64,000 bases of DNA from Acidimicrobiaceae bacterium (lineage in GTDB: Bacteria > Actinomycetota > Acidimicrobiia > Acidimicrobiales > RAAP-2). Below the pieces are notes generated by a model. That model had not been told where the DNA came from, ran no database searches, and worked only from the letters and a program-made list of their open reading frames with translations. A program made the position numbers and the translations under genes. Every line of letters begins with the position of its first letter. Position 1 is the stretch's first letter. The stretch covers positions 179,714 through 243,713 of the forward strand of contig PMLJ01000014.1 of the NCBI GenBank assembly GCA_003158855.1, read 5' to 3'. This document shows, in pieces, positions 60,176-64,000 of the stretch.

Positions 60176-60721
60176 CTAGCCGGAACGACGGGCCGAGCCC
60201 CTCGTTGAGGGTTTCAAGTGGAGCATGATGCCAAGGATCAGCATGGCGGTGCAGATCACGATTGGCGTAATCACCGGCCCAATCCAGGTCACCGGAATAA
60301 GGAAGAAGACGTCGCGGGTGAAGAAGCTACCCGGCCAGTTGTCGAGAATCCTCAAGAACAAGTAATAGGTGAGGTCCCAACAGGCGAAACTCACCATGAA
60401 AGCCCCGAGACGCGACCTCCAGTCCCGGGCGGCGACGAACGAGATGCAGGCCAGCATGACGATCGTCGCCGCCTCTCTCGTCACCTCGACGTCACCGAGA
60501 CGACCACTCGGCATGATCGAATGTTGGGGCGAAACGAAGGTGATGAAGCCCAGATTGAGCAGCACCTTGTAGTTGGAAATCGGGTAGTTCGCATGGAACT
60601 TGATGAGCTCTCGCAGGTAGTAAACGACTGCGGCCTCCACGAAGCCGAAGGCGGTTCCAAAGATGATCAGCGACACCAGGTTCGTCCGCCGACTTCTGCT
60701 AACGCCCGTTGCGTGACCCAC
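60176..60721 (-). CDS. Hypothetical integral membrane protein
   Basis: 181 aa, GTG start with TAGCCT six bases upstream. I do not recognise the family. About four helices are visible: LVSLIIFGTAFGFVEAAVVYY near 16-36, EAATIVMLACISFVAA, LGAFMVSFACWDLTYYLFLR, and VTWIGPVITPIVICTAMLIL. Between the first and second helices is a soluble stretch. The tail is basic. It is divergent from phnW, with about 185 bases between the two start codons. Confidence 0.7.
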   Translation of the reverse strand: MGHATGVSRSRRTNLVSLIIFGTAFGFVEAAVVYYLRELIKFHANYPISNYKVLLNLGFITFVSPQHSIMPSGRLGDVEVTREAATIVMLACISFVAARDWRSRLGAFMVSFACWDLTYYLFLRILDNWPGSFFTRDVFFLIPVTWIGPVITPIVICTAMLILGIMLHLKPSTRGSARRSG

Positions 60722-60727
60722 AAGGTC

Positions 60728-60733
60728 AGGCTA
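60728..60733 (-). promoter_or_regulatory. Putative -10 element of a leaderless promoter for the membrane protein gene
   Basis: TAGCCT on the minus strand followed by six bases (gacctt) and the GTG. Confidence 0.45.
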
Positions 60734-60906
60734 ACAGCGCGCCTCGAGTGATCGAATGGCCGCAGTCCCAGGCATCGTGCTCAACGCGAGAGTCGCCCTC
60801 CGTTGCGTACCCGTCACGACTTGGTCGCAATCAGGACCTTCTCGTTGGTTACCATGCGCCACTGATGGCCCTGCACCCGCGCTCAAGACTCGAAATCGAG
60901 GAACCA

Positions 60907-62052
60907 ATGGACGTCACTTCGCCAATCCTTCTCACTCCCGGTCCGCTCACGACGTCACAGACCGTGAAGCAGGCCATGCTGCGCGACTGGGGTTCGCGTG
61001 ACGCAACGTTTATCGCGATGAACCGCGAGATACTGGGACGGCTCACCCGTCTCGTGCACGCGACCGAGACTCACGTCTGCGTCCCAATCCAGGGCTCGGG
61101 CACCTTTGCGATTGAAGCGGCCTTGACCACCCTCCTGCCATCGGCCGGTCATCTACTGGTGTTGGTTAACGGCGCATACGGCACGCGGATGGTCAAGATT
61201 GCTCGTCTGGCGGGCCGGACGGTCAGTGCACTCGAGTGGCGAGAAGATGAGCCGGTCGACCCGGCAGAGCTCCATCAGAGGCTGAGCGATGACCCCACCA
61301 TCACTCACGTGGCCGTCGTGCACTGCGAAACGACGTCTGGAATCCTCAATCCCATCAACGACGTGGCGCGAGTCGCAAGGGCTCACGGGCGCTCCCTAAT
61401 CATCGACGCCATGAGCACTTTTGGAGCTATCGACATAGACGCGCGTGAGATTCAATTCACCGCCGTCGTCGCGTCATCCAACAAGTGCCTCGAAGGGGCG
61501 CCCGGGATGGGCTTCGTCATCGTCAGACGAGACGCCCTCGAGAGCTGCGAAGGCAACGCGCACTCACTGACTCTCGACCTCTTCGATCAATGGCAGGGTT
61601 TCGCGAAGAACGCTCAGTGGCGCTTCACGCCACCAACCCACGTCATCGCTGCTTTGCATCAAGCTCTCGAAGAACACGCGGCAGAAGGCGGAGTCGACGC
61701 GCGCGGCGCGCGTTACGCCCTTAACCACCGGATCCTGGTCGACGGAATGGAAGCCCTCGGTTTTCGTTGCCTGCTGGCGCGAGAGATGCAGGCGCCAATC
61801 ATCGTGACGTTCCACGTTCCCGCCGACCCCCGATTCCAATTCGACGACTTCTACGAACGTCTTCGCCGCAAGGGATTCTTGATCTACCCCGGAAAGCTGA
61901 CCGTCGCCGACTCATTTCGAATTGGCTGCATTGGTCATATTGGCCCAGAACAGATCAACGAGGCCCTGTCGGCCGTGGGATTGGTCATAAGCGAAATGGG
62001 CGTCATCGACTGCACCCCGTTGTTCGAACTCGAGAACTCTGACGTCGACTGA
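60907..62052 (+). CDS. phnW: 2-Aminoethylphosphonate-pyruvate transaminase-like enzyme
   Basis: 381 aa from the ATG at 60907, with GAGG about five bases upstream; the frame is open to 60709 but without family similarity. PhnW converts 2-aminoethylphosphonate and pyruvate to phosphonoacetaldehyde and alanine, or the reverse in biosynthesis. LLTPGPLTTSQTVKQAMLRD, IQGSGTFAIEAAL, D167 (IIDAMSTFGA) and PLP Lys K193 (ASSNKCLEGAPGMGFV) are present. No phosphonatase, PEP mutase or phn transporter lies in the window, so its pathway role is open. A related alanine-glyoxylate transaminase role is an alternative. Confidence 0.82.
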   Translation: MDVTSPILLTPGPLTTSQTVKQAMLRDWGSRDATFIAMNREILGRLTRLVHATETHVCVPIQGSGTFAIEAALTTLLPSAGHLLVLVNGAYGTRMVKIARLAGRTVSALEWREDEPVDPAELHQRLSDDPTITHVAVVHCETTSGILNPINDVARVARAHGRSLIIDAMSTFGAIDIDAREIQFTAVVASSNKCLEGAPGMGFVIVRRDALESCEGNAHSLTLDLFDQWQGFAKNAQWRFTPPTHVIAALHQALEEHAAEGGVDARGARYALNHRILVDGMEALGFRCLLAREMQAPIIVTFHVPADPRFQFDDFYERLRRKGFLIYPGKLTVADSFRIGCIGHIGPEQINEALSAVGLVISEMGVIDCTPLFELENSDVD

Positions 62053-62163
62053 GCCCCAGCGAAATTGACCCGGAGAAACCACCGGCAATCCTGGAGGCCT
62101 GCGGGACCTCACGCTTGCTTACGCGAACCACTCAGCTGCCGCGGCTGACCGCTTCGCCGTCAC

Positions 62164-62700
62164 CTAGGCCGAAAGCCCATGCACCGGTGATTCACTGACG
62201 GAAGTTTGATACTTGCTCGTGAGGGAAACTGATCGGGTTATCGACTCACCAACGGGCAGCGACAGCATCGCCGCAAGAAGCAACGTAAGCATCGTCGAAT
62301 GACTTTGGCGAATGGTGCTCTCAGCCGATCTCAACACGGCGAGCAGGATCACGAGCGAATACTCCGCTCGTGATCTAGTGAGCACCACGCTCTTTGACAT
62401 CGGTACGGCGCGTACGAACTGCACTCGAGACCTCAGAAGCCCGATCGGCATGCCGAGGGAAATCCCAACGAGCCCTGCGAGCATGTGCCACGCGCTCAAG
62501 TTGAGCTCATGGAGAAGAATGGGCCCCACGACAACGATCGCCATCAGCGGATCGAGCCACTCGAGGGAGAGAGGTCGGATTCTTTGGCGTGGATACAGGG
62601 TCTTCGCCAAGGGGTCAGACCGACCTTTGCGAACGAGGGACCACGAAATAAGGAGGAAGACCAGGAGAATGATCGACTGCGCGCTGTTCTCGGTCTTCAT
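62164..62700 (-). CDS. Hypothetical membrane protein
   Basis: 178 aa. I do not recognise it firmly. Four or five hydrophobic segments are visible (SIILLVFLLISWSLV near 9-23, LMAIVVVGPILLHEL, MLAGLVGISLGMPIGLL, EYSLVILLAVL, TMLTLLLAAMLSLP), with basic loops such as RSRVQFVRAVPMSKSVVLTR between them. The start ATG has no clear ribosome binding site or TANNNT element at the usual spacing. The open frame and helix pattern support coding, but conservation is unknown. Confidence 0.6.
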   Translation of the reverse strand: MKTENSAQSIILLVFLLISWSLVRKGRSDPLAKTLYPRQRIRPLSLEWLDPLMAIVVVGPILLHELNLSAWHMLAGLVGISLGMPIGLLRSRVQFVRAVPMSKSVVLTRSRAEYSLVILLAVLRSAESTIRQSHSTMLTLLLAAMLSLPVGESITRSVSLTSKYQTSVSESPVHGLSA

Positions 62701-62874
62701 CGCGATTCCATTCAGTCAGCGCTGCCTACGAGCGATGCTACCGAGTGGCTTCGCGAGTCGCAGCGGATCGGCGGTGCGCCGGTTCGCGACGGTGTTCGGG
62801 TACTCGGGAGCCGCCTATGAACCACTCGGGCCACGATTGGCGGACCTTGAGCGACGCAATAGAAACCAAAATGA

Positions 62875-62958
62875 TTCCAAAGAGAGGTCTCGGGGCCCGG
62901 TATCGATGCGAATCTCTTTCGGGCCGACCTCGACAACCTCATCAATCAGGATCTCTAG
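62875..62958 (+). pseudogene. VapB/Phd-type antitoxin remnant, C-terminal part only
   Basis: The 28 codons just before vapC, ending in a TAG that abuts the vapC ATG, encode GPGIDANLF followed by RADLDNLINQDL, which resembles the toxin-binding C-terminus of antitoxins paired with PIN toxins. In this frame stops lie at 62848, 62860 and 62872, and no start codon gives a full antitoxin. Related sequence may continue in other frames upstream (62750-62880), which would indicate frameshifts. The call is based on position and the short tail. Confidence 0.5.
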
Positions 62959-63354
62959 ATGACCACGGGGCTGCTTGACACTTCGGTAGTCATCGACTGG
63001 AATGATCCATCGGTCCAAAGAGCCCTTCCTCAGCAGATCGCGGTCAGCGCGATCACGCTTGCAGAATTGGCCGCCGGCCCAATTCTGGCGTCCACCGTCA
63101 CCGAGCAGTCACTTCGTCAAGCGCGCCTGCAGCAAACCGAAGCGACCTTCGAGTCAATTCCCTTCGACGCAGCTGCCGCGCGAAGTCTTGGCCGGATTGT
63201 TGCGGCCGTTGCGAGTACCGGTCGCACGCACCGATCGCGCATGGCGGATCTACTCATCGCGGCAATCGCTCACGCCAATGGTCTGGAACTCTATACGCGC
63301 AACCCGGGCGACGTCGTCGGCCTTGAAGAACTGATTCACGTCATTACCGTCTGA
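62959..63354 (+). CDS. vapC: VapC-type PIN-domain toxin
   Basis: 131 aa. VapC toxins are ribonucleases, often cleaving tRNA or rRNA. The PIN acidic residues are present: D7 (LLDTSVVIDW), E36 (ITLAELAAG), D97 (RMADLLIAAIA) and D118 in YTRNPGDVVGLEEL. Nothing suggests that the toxin is inactive. The start directly follows the antitoxin remnant. Since a working antitoxin is not visible, the gene may be silenced, held in check by an unlinked antitoxin, or the sequence may contain an error upstream. Confidence 0.87.
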   Translation: MTTGLLDTSVVIDWNDPSVQRALPQQIAVSAITLAELAAGPILASTVTEQSLRQARLQQTEATFESIPFDAAAARSLGRIVAAVASTGRTHRSRMADLLIAAIAHANGLELYTRNPGDVVGLEELIHVITV

Positions 63355-63384
63355 GCGATGTGAGATCCGACCAGGTTGACTTCG

Positions 63385-63458
63385 TGGGCGCTGGGGGACT
63401 CGAACCCTCGACCTCAGCCGTGTGAAGGCTGCGCTCTAACCAGCTGAGCTAAGCGCCC
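63385..63458 (-). tRNA. tRNA-Val, anticodon CAC
   Basis: 74 nt on the minus strand. Acceptor GGGCGCT pairs with AGCGCCC, D arm GCTC-AGCTGGTTA-GAGC, anticodon arm CAGCC-TTCACAC-GGCTG giving CAC (codon GUG), T loop TTCGAGT. The T stem GAGGG/CCCCC has one A-C mismatch. The discriminator base is A and CCA is not encoded. Confidence 0.93.
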
Positions 63459-63509
63459 CGGACCAGCATCCTACCCGCAGGGTGGAACCTCCGCTTTTGG
63501 CTGGCGTTG

Positions 63510-63515
63510 TAGCCT
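63510..63515 (+). promoter_or_regulatory. Putative -10 element of a leaderless promoter for the last gene
   Basis: TAGCCT followed by six bases (tcacct) and the GTG at 63522. Confidence 0.45.
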
Positions 63516-63521
63516 TCACCT

Positions 63522-64000
63522 GTGCCAGAGAACCTTGATTCATCGCCGGAGCCAGCCTCGCGCTTCGCGCGCCGCCCACGTCGCCAGTCCGCAGTACCCC
63601 GTGAAGTGGTCATGGGCCTCGACAACCTGGAGAGGGGCATAAGTCTCTTCGCCGGGGCCATCGCGATGATCTTGGCCGCCGTCGTCAGCCCCCACCTCTT
63701 CAAGAACACGCTCGTGACCGACACGGTGAAGCACGTCAAGGGCAAAGCGTGCCCCGCTGGCTATCACCTGGTGGTATCGCTCTGCGAGAAGACGCACCTG
63801 ACGCACCCGTCGGCGTGGCTTCCCCAGTTCCTCGAGATTCTGATCGTTGGTCTCTTCATCATCTTCTTCGCGCTCCGGCGCAAGCGCGCCGGTGTCGCGG
63901 TCTGCGGGCTTCTGCTTGGACTGGCCCTCGGCTCGGTTGGCTTGCCCTTCCTCTTCGTGGGCGGTTGGCTCGTCATTCGCGCCTTTCGTCTCCAGAAGTA
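63522..64000 (+). CDS. Hypothetical membrane protein, 3' end cut by window edge
   Basis: At least 159 codons are open from the GTG at 63522 to the window end, with no stop. I do not recognise it. A basic N-terminus (RFARRPRRQSAVPREV) precedes a helix at about 45-63 (ISLFAGAIAMILAAVVSP), an extracytoplasmic loop with CPAGYH and SLCEK cysteines, and two further helices (FLEILIVGLFIIFFAL; then GLLLGLALGSVGLPFLFVGG). The pattern of basic start and helices supports coding. TAGCCT six bases before the GTG suggests a leaderless transcript. Confidence 0.68.
   Translation, partial: MPENLDSSPEPASRFARRPRRQSAVPREVVMGLDNLERGISLFAGAIAMILAAVVSPHLFKNTLVTDTVKHVKGKACPAGYHLVVSLCEKTHLTHPSAWLPQFLEILIVGLFIIFFALRRKRAGVAVCGLLLGLALGSVGLPFLFVGGWLVIRAFRLQK

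Noticed and set aside
60734-60906. Possible riboswitch or leader RNA upstream of phnW
   Set aside because: No strong stem-loop series or known aptamer core was seen; it looks like ordinary divergent intergenic sequence.
60709-60906. Upstream start for phnW giving a 447-aa protein
   Set aside because: The extra residues do not resemble the family and the ATG at 60907 has a ribosome binding site and matches the conserved N-terminus.
62815-63018. Minus-strand frame opposite the vapB/vapC junction that looks fairly protein-like
   Set aside because: It overlaps vapC antisense, has no start signal, and its apparent quality is explained by the coding of the antitoxin tail on the other strand.

Overview
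The window looks like a chromosomal segment of a high-GC actinobacterium, most likely from a deep branch such as Acidimicrobiia (the class is inferred). Direct signs are a mycothiol pair (mshC, mshD), a phosphatidylinositol/PIM cluster (pgsA-patA-pimA), menaquinone genes (menC, menG, menF), an F420:NADP oxidoreductase, an InhA-type enoyl-ACP reductase, and a PdtaR-type ANTAR regulator. Almost everything is housekeeping, tightly packed, with very short or overlapping junctions. No gene-free stretch exceeds 300 bases.

Layout. 0-2.8 kb: uvrA (5' end only), uvrB, coaE on the minus strand. 2.9-6.7 kb: a four-gene peptide/nickel-type ABC importer on the plus strand. 6.7-12.8 kb: rpsA, polA, pdtaR, a small coiled-coil gene and menC (minus). 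12.8-16.1 kb: tRNA-Leu(CAA), then fabD-fabG-acpP-fabF. 16-19.3 kb: a TrpF-like gene lacking catalytic residues, ygfZ, a 62-aa gene, mshD, and a VIT1/CCC1 transporter. 19.4-27 kb: maoC-like, menG, menF, a polyprenol-P-mannose-type transferase, a YbhN-type flippase, ppk, and a SEDS gene. 27-55.5 kb: a long minus-strand block (bifunctional nuclease, rodA, aroE, mltG, ruvX, alaS, rarA, aspS, hisS, rel, secF, secD, yajC, ruvB, ruvA, ruvC, yebC, pdxT, pdxS, an M48-like pseudoprotease, pimA, patA, pgsA, HIT, thrS, mshC, npdG). It follows the order of the Mycobacterium tuberculosis Rv2552c-Rv2614c region closely. 55.5-60.7 kb: fabI, an ABC exporter and several small membrane or unknown genes. 60.9-64 kb: a more accessory-looking end with phnW, a hypothetical membrane protein, a vapC toxin beside a broken vapB, tRNA-Val(CAC), and a truncated membrane gene.

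Functional themes are DNA repair and recombination (uvrAB, polA, rarA, ruvABC, ruvX), fatty acid synthesis (fabD/G/F, acpP, fabI), envelope building (SEDS proteins, mltG, PIM genes, mannosyl carrier synthesis), redox cofactors (mycothiol, menaquinone, F420, PLP) and translation (four aminoacyl-tRNA synthetases, two tRNAs, S1).

The strongest window-wide signals are regulatory and architectural. Many genes that head transcription units carry a TANNNT hexamer exactly six bases before the start codon, which predicts leaderless mRNAs. Four tail-to-tail gene pairs share one palindromic CTAG as both stop codons. Individual oddities are the TrpF-like and M48-like proteins without catalytic residues, a rarA whose conserved N-terminus has no start codon in frame, a RodA lacking the usual acidic residue in its large loop, and a VapC whose antitoxin gene is broken. 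No CRISPR array, prophage or transposon was seen.
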